A stretch of 64,000 nucleotides of DNA, taken from the NCBI RefSeq assembly GCF_014649855.1, contig NZ_BMTV01000006.1, forward strand, positions 1-64,000, in the 5' to 3' direction. Below, piece after piece: positions 26,062 through 34,183 of the stretch. This DNA comes from Streptomyces roseolus (GTDB lineage Bacteria > Actinomycetota > Actinomycetes > Streptomycetales > Streptomycetaceae). The first letter of the stretch is position 1. Each line of letters begins with the position of its first letter. Made by a program: the position numbers and the translations under genes. Below the pieces are notes generated by a model. That model was not told where the DNA came from, did not search any database, and was given only the letters and a program-made list of their open reading frames with translations.

Positions 26062-26949
26062 TCAGCTCCTCCTGCCGAAGTCCTGTACCCACCACGGCCC
26101 GTCGGCCGTCAGGGCCACGCCGACGCCGACGTCGTGGAACGAGCAGTCGAGGATGTTCGCCCGGTGCGCCGGGCTGTCCATCCAGTCGTCCATCACCCGC
26201 TGCGGGGTCTTCGGCCCCTTGTGGATGTTCTCGCCCCACGCCGACCAGTCGTAGCCCGCCCGGGTCATCCGGTCGCCGCCGTCGCGCCCCTCCGGGCTGT
26301 CGTGGGCGTAGTAGTCGCGCGCCGCCATGTCGTCGGCGTGCCCCTGGGCGGCCCTGGCGAGCCGCGCCTCCGGCCGCAGCGGCCCGCAACCAGCCCGGTC
26401 CCGTTCGGCGTTGGCGAGGGCGATGACGTCCTCGACGTAGCCGGCGGCGCGCGACGGCACCGCCACCGGAGCGGCGCGCTCGGCCCCCGTCTGGGGCGCG
26501 AGCCCGTCGGAGGCCGGCCCGCCCCGCTCCCCGGCGCGGGCCGGGGGCGAGGCGGGGGCCCGGGTGGGGTGGGACGGGGGTGGGGCCTCGGCGGCGGGGG
26601 GCCTGGCCGCGCGGGGGACGGAAGCCGTGGGCGGGTGGGCCGCGTACAGGCCGAGGAGGACGGTGACGGCGGTGGCGGCCGTGCCCGCGGCGAGCACCGA
26701 CGCGGCGAACCCCGGCCGACGGAGCGCCCGGCGCCGGACCGGGCCGCCGCGGCGACGGCGGCCGGCGGCGGGGGAGCCGGGGCAGTGGGGGTGTCCGTGG
26801 GGGTCGGAGGGCGGGAGACCGGCGGGTCCGTGCAGGGCGGAGGGGGCGGGGCCGGGGGGTGCGTGGGGTCCGGCGGGTTCGGGGCCGGGGGGTTCGTGGG
26901 GGTCGTGGGGGTCGGAAGGGCCGGGACCTGGGGGACCGTCGTACCGCAT
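26062..26949 (-). CDS. Membrane-anchored CAP (SCP-like) domain protein
   Basis: A 295-residue protein: a Pro/Gly/His-rich cytoplasmic N-terminus, one transmembrane helix (about 75-100, FAASVLAAGTAATAVTVLLG), a Pro/Ala-rich linker and a C-terminal CAP domain (about 175-295). The CAP domain contains AHDSPEG, WSAWGENIHKG and SPAHRANILDC, the last two closely mirroring the CAP domain of the convergent sigma fusion. The signature histidine and glutamate positions are preserved. Bacterial CAP proteins are secreted or surface proteins with little known function. The ATG at 26949 has GCGGAG upstream. The gene ends 12 nt from the sigma-fusion gene. Confidence 0.8.
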   Translation of the reverse strand: MRYDGPPGPGPSDPHDPHEPPGPEPAGPHAPPGPAPSALHGPAGLPPSDPHGHPHCPGSPAAGRRRRGGPVRRRALRRPGFAASVLAAGTAATAVTVLLGLYAAHPPTASVPRAARPPAAEAPPPSHPTRAPASPPARAGERGGPASDGLAPQTGAERAAPVAVPSRAAGYVEDVIALANAERDRAGCGPLRPEARLARAAQGHADDMAARDYYAHDSPEGRDGGDRMTRAGYDWSAWGENIHKGPKTPQRVMDDWMDSPAHRANILDCSFHDVGVGVALTADGPWWVQDFGRRS

Positions 26950-27050
26950 GGGGCTCCGCTCTCTCGCCTGCGCCGCCGTCCGGACCGGGGCGAGGGGCCC
27001 CGGGGCGACGGGGTCAAGGCTTTCCGCCCGCCCGCGCCCCGACACCCGAC

Positions 27051-27081
27051 GTCAACCCGGCGGGTCAACTCTCCGTGTCAA
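27051..27081. repeat. Three GTCAAC boxes at 13-bp spacing
   Basis: GTCAAC occurs at 27051, 27064 and 27077, exactly 13 bp apart, with TTGAC again at 27096. It is upstream of the CAP protein gene, on whose strand the boxes read GTTGAC. They may be -35 elements or regulator half-sites. Confidence 0.5.
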
Positions 27082-27137
27082 CCCGCCGAGTCGGCTTGAC
27101 GTGGCGGCCGTACGGGTGCAGCGCGTCCGCCCGGCTC

Positions 27138-28037
27138 TCAGCCCTGGGGGACCACGGCCACCGGGCACGGGGCCAGGTGCAGGGCCGCGTGGGCCACCGA
27201 GCCGATCCGTCCGCCCAGCGCGCCCCGCTTGGCACGGCGGCCGACCACGAGGAGCTGAGCGGCCCCGGAGGTGGTGAGGAGGACCTGGCCGGCGCTGCCG
27301 AGTTCGACGTGCTCGGTCACCGGGACGTGCGGGTAGCGCTCGCGCCACGGGGCGAGCGCCTCGCGGAGCGCCTGTTCCTCGAACGGCACCAGGCCGCCGG
27401 AGTCGTCGGCGAGCCGCAGCGAGGCCGGGCTGAACGCGTACAGCGACGGCAGGCTCCAGGCGCGCACCGCCCGGATCGCGGCGCCCCGCGCGTCGGCGGT
27501 CTCGAAGGCGAAGCGCAGCACCCCCTCGCTGTCCTCCGGGGTGCCCTGCTGGCCCACCAGGATCTCGCCCGTGGGCGGTTCGGCGGCCCGGTCGTCGCGG
27601 GCGCGGACGGCGACCACCGGCCGGGTCGCGGCGGCGATGACCTGCTGTCCGTACGAGCCGAGCAGGAACCCGGCCACCGCCCCGTGCCCGCGCGAGCCGA
27701 TGACCAGCATCCCGGCGTCCTCCTGCGCGGCGAGCAGCGCCGCGACCGGCGTGTCCGTCAGCACCTCGGCCGTGACGGCGAGGCCGGGGTGCCGCCCGGT
27801 GATCTCCCGCTCGGCCGCCCGCACCACCTGCTCGGCCGCCTGCTCCTGCACGTCCTTGTCCTGGACCAGCGGCAGGTCGAGCGGCTCCCAGCACCAGGCG
27901 TGCACGAGCCGCAGCGCGACCCCCCGGTGCCCGGCCTCCCGCGCCGCCCACTCGGCGGCGGCGAGACTCTCCGGCGATCCGTCCACCCCGGCCACGATCT
28001 CCGTTCCGGTACGGAACTCCTGGGCCTCGCGACTCAT
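27138..28037 (-). CDS. Universal stress protein, tandem two-domain type
   Basis: A 299-residue protein of two Usp domains. Domain 1 (about 10-150) has the start motif IVAGVDGSPESLAAAEWA and the ATP-binding loop GSRGHGAVAGFLLGS; domain 2 (about 155-297) has VGRRAKRGALGGRIGSVAH. Such proteins bind ATP and accumulate under hypoxia, stasis or oxidative stress. The ATG at 28037 follows GGGAGGAC by 5 nt. It is probably monocistronic; the acyl-CoA-dehydrogenase-like gene upstream on the same strand is 131 nt away. Confidence 0.9.
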   Translation of the reverse strand: MSREAQEFRTGTEIVAGVDGSPESLAAAEWAAREAGHRGVALRLVHAWCWEPLDLPLVQDKDVQEQAAEQVVRAAEREITGRHPGLAVTAEVLTDTPVAALLAAQEDAGMLVIGSRGHGAVAGFLLGSYGQQVIAAATRPVVAVRARDDRAAEPPTGEILVGQQGTPEDSEGVLRFAFETADARGAAIRAVRAWSLPSLYAFSPASLRLADDSGGLVPFEEQALREALAPWRERYPHVPVTEHVELGSAGQVLLTTSGAAQLLVVGRRAKRGALGGRIGSVAHAALHLAPCPVAVVPQG

Positions 28038-28168
28038 CCGACGTCCTCCCTGGCAGCACGTGTCGGGTCCGGCCGGCGGCCGTGCCCCTTCCACCCCCAG
28101 CTTGGGCCCATCGGCCGTCGGGGGTGAGGGCCGGAGGTCCCGACATGCCGGATCGTCCGTCCCCGGGG

Positions 28169-29464
28169 TCAGGCGCTGCGGGCCAGCCGGGTGTGGCCGT
28201 GGTGGAGGTAGTGGTCGCCGATGTCGCGGAGCCGGTGGGCGGGGCGCGTACGGGCGGTGAGCGCGCGGGCGTCGCGCCAGAAGCGGTCGAGGCCGGGACC
28301 GCCGCCGCCCGCGCCCGGCGCGGCGGGCGGGGCGCCCTCGACGAGTTCCAGGATGCGGGTGGTCACCTGCACGGCCGTCCGGCCGGTGACGGTCTCGGCG
28401 GCGGCGACCAGGACGGCGAGGTCGGCGCGCTCGTCGAAGCCGAGCGTCCAGCCCGCCCGCAGACCGCCCGCGAGGGCGTCGGCGGCGCGTTCGGCGACGG
28501 CGGCGGCGGTGTGGGCGGCGGTGGCGAGCTCGCCGTAGGAGAGCAGCAGGTACGGGTCGTCGGGCCGGTCCTGCTCCGGGGCGGGGACGCGGGGGGCGGG
28601 TTCCGGCGCCGGGGCCGTCCGGCTGACGTCCCGGGCCTCGGCGAGCGCGCCCTCCGTGGTGCCGAGCGCCACGTGCACGAGGAGCAGCCGGAGGACCAGC
28701 GGGGCGAGCGCGGTGAAGGGGGCGACCGCGTGCTCGTCGGCGGGGAGGGTGCCGAGGACCCGGCTCCGGGGGACGGGCACGTGCTCGAAGACGACCGTGC
28801 CGGCGCCGGCCAGCCGCTGCCCGACGCGGTCCGCCGCCGGTTCCGTGAACACGCCCGGGTGGGCCGGGTCCACCAGCACGACCACCAGGTCGCCGGTGCC
28901 CGCCGGGCGGGCGGCGACCACCAGGCGGTCGGCGACCGTCACGGCCGAGTCGAAGGCGCGGCGGCCGTCGAGCAGCCAGCCGCCGCGGTCGGCGCGGGTG
29001 AGGGCGAGGCCGTCGGCGCCCCCGGGCGGCCGGGGCTCCGTCGAGCCGGCGAGCAGCCAGCCCTCGGCCGCCGTGCGGGCGTCGAGGCGGGGGAAGGTCT
29101 CGCCCGGCCGGCCGGCGAGGGCCGGGAGCCCCGTGGGCGCCGCGAGGAAGCGGCTGGTCCAGGACAGGGCGTAGTGGTGGGCGAGGAGTTTGCCGACCGA
29201 GCTGTCGGCGGCCGACAGTTCCCGTACGGCGGAACACGCGGTCCGCAGGTCGGCGCCGTGCCCGCCCCCGCCGAGCGCCGGGTCGGGGGCCGCCGCCGTC
29301 AGGAAGGCGGGGAGACCGGCCTCCTGGAGGCGTTCGACCTCGTCGCCGGGGGCCTTGCCGGCCCGGTCGCGGGCGTGTGCGTCGACGGCCAGGTCGTCGG
29401 TGAGTTCCCGGACGATCCGCCGCCAGAGCGTGTCGTCCCTCGGCGTCGTCTGCTGTGTGCTCAT
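28169..29464 (-). CDS. Acyl-CoA dehydrogenase-fold flavoprotein (SfnB/DszC-like)
   Basis: A 431-residue protein of the acyl-CoA dehydrogenase fold, with an N-terminal helical domain (about 10-125), a middle beta domain (about 130-235, GGWLLDGRRAFDSAVTVADR) and a C-terminal four-helix bundle. The sequence resembles the SfnB/DszC branch, which includes FMN-dependent monooxygenases of sulfur scavenging and nitrogen heterocycles, more than true fatty-acid enzymes; this is an impression, not proof. The ATG at 29464 follows GGAGGGGTGGG. A palindromic element lies just upstream, and the next gene on the same strand encodes an Rrf2 regulator. Confidence 0.72.
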   Translation of the reverse strand: MSTQQTTPRDDTLWRRIVRELTDDLAVDAHARDRAGKAPGDEVERLQEAGLPAFLTAAAPDPALGGGGHGADLRTACSAVRELSAADSSVGKLLAHHYALSWTSRFLAAPTGLPALAGRPGETFPRLDARTAAEGWLLAGSTEPRPPGGADGLALTRADRGGWLLDGRRAFDSAVTVADRLVVAARPAGTGDLVVVLVDPAHPGVFTEPAADRVGQRLAGAGTVVFEHVPVPRSRVLGTLPADEHAVAPFTALAPLVLRLLLVHVALGTTEGALAEARDVSRTAPAPEPAPRVPAPEQDRPDDPYLLLSYGELATAAHTAAAVAERAADALAGGLRAGWTLGFDERADLAVLVAAAETVTGRTAVQVTTRILELVEGAPPAAPGAGGGGPGLDRFWRDARALTARTRPAHRLRDIGDHYLHHGHTRLARSA

Positions 29465-29486
29465 CCCACCCCTCCTGCCCTCCCGC

Positions 29487-29514
29487 TAATCCCACTGGAT
29501 CACTAGGGATAGTG
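29487..29514. promoter_or_regulatory. Nested inverted repeats before the flavoprotein gene
   Basis: CACTA-GGGA-TAGTG (29501-29514) is a perfect palindrome, and ATCCC (29489-29493) pairs with GGGAT (29506-29510). It lies 23 bp upstream of the ATG at 29464, in the 165-bp gap after the Rrf2 gene. Candidate binding site for that regulator. Confidence 0.45.
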
Positions 29515-29629
29515 GCAGAGCGAGGTCCCGGGCCCCAAGAGGCGTCCGAAATGCGGGCGCAGGGGTTCCGCAGGGTGAGACGGTGTCAGATCGTCGCGGA
29601 TGGGAGGGGGTTGGTCGGACGGGCTCCCG

Positions 29630-30085
29630 TCAGGGGTTGGTCCAGGCCTCCGGGTCGTCCGCCCGCTCCGTGATCCCGGCCGGCAGGCGCGCCGACGCCA
29701 CCTCCGCGAGCGAGACGCCCAGCACCTCGCGGACACTGGCCCGCAGCGCGATCCACAGCGGCAGCAGCGACTCGGCGGGGCCCGGGTAGCTGAGCGCGGG
29801 CGGGCGCTCGCCGCGCACCGAGACCAGCGGGCCGTCCACGCAGCGGATCACGTCGGCGACCGAGATGGACTCCGCCGGCCGCGCGAGCCAGTAACCGCCC
29901 CGCCCGCCGCGCTGGCTCTCCACGAGCCCGCCCTTGCGCATGTCGCCCAGGATCCCCTCCAGGAACTTGTGCGAGATGCCCTGCCCCTCGGCGATCGCCT
30001 CGGCCTTCAGCGGCCCCGAGTCCCGGGCGGCCGCGAGCTGGAGGGCGGCCCGCACGGCGTAGTCGGCCCTGGCTGAAATGCGCAT
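29630..30085 (-). CDS. Rrf2 family transcriptional regulator
   Basis: A 151-residue winged-helix regulator starting MRISARADYAVRAALQLAA, the classic Rrf2 N-terminus. The recognition region is AEGQGISHKFLEGILGDMRKGGLV, followed by the GGRGGYWLARP wing. No cysteine cluster is present, so it does not look like an Fe-S sensor; it fits the CymR-like branch that answers to cysteine or sulfur status. The ATG at 30085 is chosen because an AATAAT-like -10 box sits about 6 nt upstream and no ribosome site exists. The flavoprotein gene follows on the same strand. Confidence 0.85.
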   Translation of the reverse strand: MRISARADYAVRAALQLAAARDSGPLKAEAIAEGQGISHKFLEGILGDMRKGGLVESQRGGRGGYWLARPAESISVADVIRCVDGPLVSVRGERPPALSYPGPAESLLPLWIALRASVREVLGVSLAEVASARLPAGITERADDPEAWTNP

Positions 30086-30653
30086 GCGGCGCATTATTCC
30101 GTACGGCTCCGAGGGGCGTCGGGCGGCCGGGCCGAGGGCGCGACTCCGCCGGTGCCGGGTGCGGCGGAGCGCCGTCCGGCGGGTCGGCGGAGCGGTCCTG
30201 GGGCGGGGGCGGAATGCGGCCGGCCGTCGTGCGCGCGCCCTTGACGGCGCCCTCGGACCGCCCGACACTCGGGACGGGAATCCGAGCGGACGGGTAGGGA
30301 ATGATGCGACGGGTCGGCGGGGGCGCGGGAACCGGGACCGATCCGGTCCGCGGTCCGGACCGCCTCGCCCGTCGGCCCCGTCCGGCCCCCGCCGGGGGAC
30401 CGGCGCGGTCCCTGCCGCTCTCTCCGGCGCGGCCGCTGCCGCGCCCGCTCGGACTCACCTCGCGTCGTCACATCGACCTGCTGCGGGTGTGCAGCGCGGG
30501 CTGACCGCGCCCCGGGCCGGGGCCCGTTCCCCCTGCCACACCGCCCCTCCGCCGTCGCCGTCGTAGTCGCCGTCACCGTCACCGTGCGGGCGTTCCCGCC
30601 CGCCGTGGCGTCCGGCCGTCCGGTTCCGGCGCCGAGTCAACCCTGGGAGCACC
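30086..30653. other. Intergenic region with no gene recognised
   Basis: 568 bp between the divergent Rrf2 and GST-like genes. It contains the probable Rrf2 promoter at its left end, a (CCGTCG/CCGTCA)-type short repeat near 30550-30585 and the ribosome site GGGAGC before 30654. Open frames here lack the codon bias of real genes. Confidence 0.5.
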
Positions 30654-31535
30654 ATGTCCGTCGTCGTCCCGTCCTCGCTGCTGCCCGCCTCCGCCGTGCC
30701 CGCCTTCCGCGGACGGATCGGCCGCGACGCGGCCAGCGGCCACTACGCCGTGCCGTTCCGCTACCGCCTCCACGTCGCCCCGGCCGACCCCGACTGTCTG
30801 GGCATCGCCGTCACCCACGAGCTCCTGGGCCTCGACGCCACGCTGCCGTTGCGGCCGCTGCCCGAGGTGCCCGACGCCCCGGACGGTTCGTACGACGCGC
30901 TCCGGCCGCTCTACGAGGCCAGCGCCCACCTCTACACCGGTCCCGCCGCCGCGCCGGTCCTCGGCGACGACTGGACCGGGCGGATCGTCAGCACCCACGT
31001 CCCCGACATCCTCCGTGACCTGGCGCTCCGTTTCCGGGGCGACGGGCCCGAGCTGTTGCCGGCGGAGCACGGGAGGGAGATCGACGCGCTCGCCGCGCTC
31101 TGCGAGGACGGGATCCACCGGGCCGCGCAGCGCGCCGGGGAGCTCGGGCTCGACCCGGCGCCCGGCGCCCGCCGGGACGCGGCGGAGGCGCTGGGAGCGC
31201 TCCTCGGGTCGCTCGGCGAGCTCGACGCGCGGCTCGCGGGACGGCCGTACGTCCTCGGGAACGCGCCGACCCTCGCCGACGTGCACGTCTGGTGCGCCCT
31301 GGTCCGGCTCGACACCGTGCACCGCTGGCACCTCGACGCCGGGGCCGTGCGCCGTATCGCCGGTCACCGCGCCCTCTGGGCGTACGCCCGACGGCTCGCC
31401 GCCCGACCGGAGTTCGCCCGCCACCTCGACGTGGCCGCCGTCCTCCGCCGGCACCGCGCGCGCTGCGCGGGGCGGGAGGCGGCCGGCGCGGCCATCGGGA
31501 TCGTCGACTGGGGGACGGGCGGCACCGGCCGCTGA
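30654..31535 (+). CDS. Glutathione S-transferase-fold protein related to glutathionyl-hydroquinone reductases, active-site cysteine missing
   Basis: A 293-residue protein with the size and layout of the YqjG/ECM4 (Xi-class GST) family: FRGRIGRDAASGHYAVPFRYRLHV at the start (split here for reading) and a helical C-terminal domain (GRPYVLGNAPTLADVHVWCALVRLD is recognisable in two parts). The family's CPWA active site aligns with DPDC here, so the nucleophile appears replaced by Asp, with a Cys three residues later. Streptomycetes use mycothiol instead of glutathione, so the substrate is unclear. The ATG follows GGGAGCACC. It ends 13 nt from the convergent SDR gene. Confidence 0.65.
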   Translation: MSVVVPSSLLPASAVPAFRGRIGRDAASGHYAVPFRYRLHVAPADPDCLGIAVTHELLGLDATLPLRPLPEVPDAPDGSYDALRPLYEASAHLYTGPAAAPVLGDDWTGRIVSTHVPDILRDLALRFRGDGPELLPAEHGREIDALAALCEDGIHRAAQRAGELGLDPAPGARRDAAEALGALLGSLGELDARLAGRPYVLGNAPTLADVHVWCALVRLDTVHRWHLDAGAVRRIAGHRALWAYARRLAARPEFARHLDVAAVLRRHRARCAGREAAGAAIGIVDWGTGGTGR

Positions 31536-31548
31536 AGGCCCGGGGGGT

Positions 31549-32604
31549 TCAGGCGACGCGGCGCCCGGCCAGGGGCGCCGTGTCGTCGCCCGCGCCGGCG
31601 CGCACGCCGCGCAGGAACGCCTCCAGGGCCTCCACCGAACTCGCCGTCGGCGTCCAGTCGAGCTCTTCGCGCGCCCGGTCCGTGGACATGACCGGGATGT
31701 GCCGCAGGAGGTCGAAGAGGCCGGGGGAGGCGGGGGCGAGGCGCAGGTGCCAGGCCGTCGCGAGCGCGCCGCGCACCGCGCCCGCCGGGACCTTCACCGG
31801 GCGCGCGCCGAACATCTCGCCGAGCAGCGCCGCGTCGACCACCGGGTCCGCCGCCAGGTTGAACGCGCCGCGCACGTCCCGCAGCACGGCCCGCACGTAG
31901 GCGTCGGCCGCGTCGTCGGTGTGCAGGGCCTGGAAGCGGAGCCCGGACGGCTCCGGCAGCAGGGGCAGCAGATCGGGGCGGAAGAGCCGGCCCGGCACGA
32001 ACCGGCCGGCGAAGATGCGGCGTTGCTCGCTCGCCGACTCCTCCTTGAACAGGAACGCGGGCCGCATCCGCACCACCCGGGTCTGGGGGTGATCGCGCTC
32101 GAAGGTGTCCAGGACGCGTTCCAGATAGGCCTTCTCGCGGCTGTAGGCGGCGTCCGGCCAGCCGTGCGTCGGCCAGGCCTCGGAGACCGGTGCGCCGCTC
32201 TCCGGCCCGGGGGAGTAGGCCCCCACCGACGACGCGCACACCAGCGCGGGGACGCGGGCGGCCGCGACCGCCTCGCAGACCCGCAGCGTGCCGAGGACGT
32301 TGGACCGCCAGGTCGTCACGGGGTCGTGCGTCGGCCCGAAGCGCCACGCCAGGTGCACGACCGCGTCGGCGTCGGCGACGTACCGGGCGAGTCGGGGCTC
32401 GTCGCCGTCGGCGGACAGGTCGACGGCGCCCCACTCGACGCCCGGGACGTCGAGCTCCGGCAGCCGGCGCGCCAGGCCCAGGACGGAGCCGACCCCCGGT
32501 TCGCGGGCCAGGGCCCGTACGACGCTGGTGCCCACGTTCCCGGTGGCGCCGGTGACGACCACCCTCAGCCCGGTGCTTCCGGTACTCCCGGTACTCGTGT
32601 TCAT
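31549..32604 (-). CDS. NAD-dependent epimerase/dehydratase family protein (extended SDR)
   Basis: A 351-residue extended short-chain dehydrogenase. The cofactor motif is VVVTGATGNVG (about 14-24), and the catalytic YxxxK is in AYSREKAYLE; the active-site serine is in CASSVGAYSPG. Substrate type (sugar nucleotide or other) cannot be told. The N-terminus is a short Ser/Thr/Gly repeat (NTSTGSTGSTG) encoded by near-identical codons. The start at 32604 is the last Met before the Rossmann strand. It is divergent from the DUF5133 gene at 32746. Confidence 0.8.
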   Translation of the reverse strand: MNTSTGSTGSTGLRVVVTGATGNVGTSVVRALAREPGVGSVLGLARRLPELDVPGVEWGAVDLSADGDEPRLARYVADADAVVHLAWRFGPTHDPVTTWRSNVLGTLRVCEAVAAARVPALVCASSVGAYSPGPESGAPVSEAWPTHGWPDAAYSREKAYLERVLDTFERDHPQTRVVRMRPAFLFKEESASEQRRIFAGRFVPGRLFRPDLLPLLPEPSGLRFQALHTDDAADAYVRAVLRDVRGAFNLAADPVVDAALLGEMFGARPVKVPAGAVRGALATAWHLRLAPASPGLFDLLRHIPVMSTDRAREELDWTPTASSVEALEAFLRGVRAGAGDDTAPLAGRRVA

Positions 32605-32745
32605 GTCTTCGACCCTCCGCCATCCGGGCGGCGTCCGCACCTCGGCCCGCGCCGCGTCACGCAGGGTGACCGTGCGGGTCGCGCGGGCGGCCGCTCGCGA
32701 GCACCATGGAGCGACGCACGAGACGGGGTCGTAACGGAGGAACCC

Positions 32746-32955
32746 ATGCTGCTGCCCGACCGCAACACCGTCGAACGGCTCCTCCGGCACTACCGCACCC
32801 AGGAGCAGCGCGTCCTGGCCGGCCCCTGCGACCTCTCCGTCCGCCGCCGCTTCGAGGACACCGCCTACACCCTGTGCGTCCTCATGGGCGTCCGCTCGAC
32901 CGCCGAAGCCCTCCGCGCCGCCGAACGCTACGTCGCCACCAGCGCGTCCCTCTGA
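32746..32955 (+). CDS. DUF5133 small protein
   Basis: A 69-residue protein matching the Streptomyces DUF5133 pattern: MLLPDRNTVERLLRHYRTQE, then a PCDLSVRRRFEDTAYTLCVL core and an AAERYV helix. These small proteins are often regulated in development or stress and several copies occur per genome; the function is unknown. GGAGGAA precedes the ATG. Its last 74 nt overlap, tail to tail, with the C-terminal part of the MFS transporter gene on the other strand. Confidence 0.75.
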   Translation: MLLPDRNTVERLLRHYRTQEQRVLAGPCDLSVRRRFEDTAYTLCVLMGVRSTAEALRAAERYVATSASL

Positions 32956-34126
32956 CGCCCCGGCGCCCCGGGGCCCCCGCCCAGGGGAGCGCCGAGGCGG
33001 CGCAGAGCGCCGCCGCGAGCACCAGGGCAGACGGGAGGGACCGGGCCGCCACCGGCGCCGCGGCCGCCGCGCCCACCGCGAAGCCGGTGATCTTCACACC
33101 GGCCCCGATCGTGAACACCCGGCCCCGCAACCGCCCCGGCGTCTCCTCGTGCCGGACCGCGAACAAGGCGGTGAGCTGCGGCCCTTCCGCGGCCCCCGCG
33201 ACCGCGAACGCCACCACCAGGGCGACCGGCCCGCCCGTCGCGGCCACCGCCCACGCGCCCGCCTGCGCCAGCGCCGCGCCCCACAGCAGCCGCGCCGCGG
33301 GCACCGTGCGGGGGAGCCGGGCGTGCAGCGCCGTCGCGGCGACGGAGGCCGCCGCCGCGACGGAGAGCAGCAGCGCCCCCCGGCCGGGCGCGCCCAGCGC
33401 CCCCGCCCCGAGCGCGGGGAGGCAGGCCGCCACCACGCCCTGCGCGGTCGCGCAGCCCACCGAGGCGACCGTGGCCCGCAGTAGCGGCCCCCGCCCGAAC
33501 ACCGCCCGCACCCCGCGGCCTCCGCGACGCCCGTCGTGCGGCGGACCGGCCGGGGGCAGCGCCCAGGCGACGGGCACCGCCGCCGCGACCAGCGCCGCCG
33601 CGACGACCACCGCCGCCGGCGCGCCGAGGAACAGTGCGGCGCCACCCGCGAGGGCGGGTCCGGCGAGCGCGGCGGCGGAGAAGGTGAGCGAGTCCAGGCC
33701 GTGCAGGCGCGGCATCCGGTCCGCGGGCGCGAGCCTCGGCAGCTGCGCCGTCCAGCCGCCCGAGAGCGCCGGACCCGTCAGCCCCGTGACCACCGCGAGC
33801 AGCGCCGTCACCGCGAACGGCAGCCGGCCGAGCCCGAGGAGTACGGCTCCGAGCCCGGCCGCGTAGAGGGCGAGAGCGGCGGCGAGGAGCCGTCCCGGCC
33901 GGGGCGAACGGTCGAGGAGCGCGCCGAGCGCGGGGCCGCCGAGGGCCGCCGAGACCGTGACGCAGGCGAGGAGCGCGGCGGCCCCGGAGGTCGAGCCGGC
34001 GGCGGCGAAGCCGGCGAGCGCGAGTGCCGGACCGGCCGCCTCGTCACCGGTCCGGGCCGCGAGCGCGCCCGTCAGGTGAGCGGCGACGGACGGGCGGGGG
34101 GAGAGGCGGAACGAAGGGCTGAGCAT
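32882..34126 (-). CDS. Major facilitator superfamily transporter
   Basis: A 414-residue integral membrane protein with about 12 hydrophobic segments of alternating Ala/Leu/Val stretches. The motif between helices 2 and 3 is LGGPALGALLDRSPRPGRLL (DRxxRR-like), typical of MFS drug or amino-acid exporters. The last ~28 residues are Arg-rich and are antisense to the DUF5133 gene, so the natural C-terminus is unusual. The start is ATG at 34126; a TAGCCT box lies 8 nt upstream. It is divergent from the CGNR regulator, which may control it. Confidence 0.78.
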   Translation of the reverse strand: MLSPSFRLSPRPSVAAHLTGALAARTGDEAAGPALALAGFAAAGSTSGAAALLACVTVSAALGGPALGALLDRSPRPGRLLAAALALYAAGLGAVLLGLGRLPFAVTALLAVVTGLTGPALSGGWTAQLPRLAPADRMPRLHGLDSLTFSAAALAGPALAGGAALFLGAPAAVVVAAALVAAAVPVAWALPPAGPPHDGRRGGRGVRAVFGRGPLLRATVASVGCATAQGVVAACLPALGAGALGAPGRGALLLSVAAAASVAATALHARLPRTVPAARLLWGAALAQAGAWAVAATGGPVALVVAFAVAGAAEGPQLTALFAVRHEETPGRLRGRVFTIGAGVKITGFAVGAAAAAPVAARSLPSALVLAAALCAASALPWAGAPGRRGVRGTRWWRRSVRRRGGLRRSSGRP

Positions 34127-34183
34127 GGCGGCAGAGGCTACGGAGGTAACTCAAAACCTCGCAATATGCGTTACATTCGGCCG

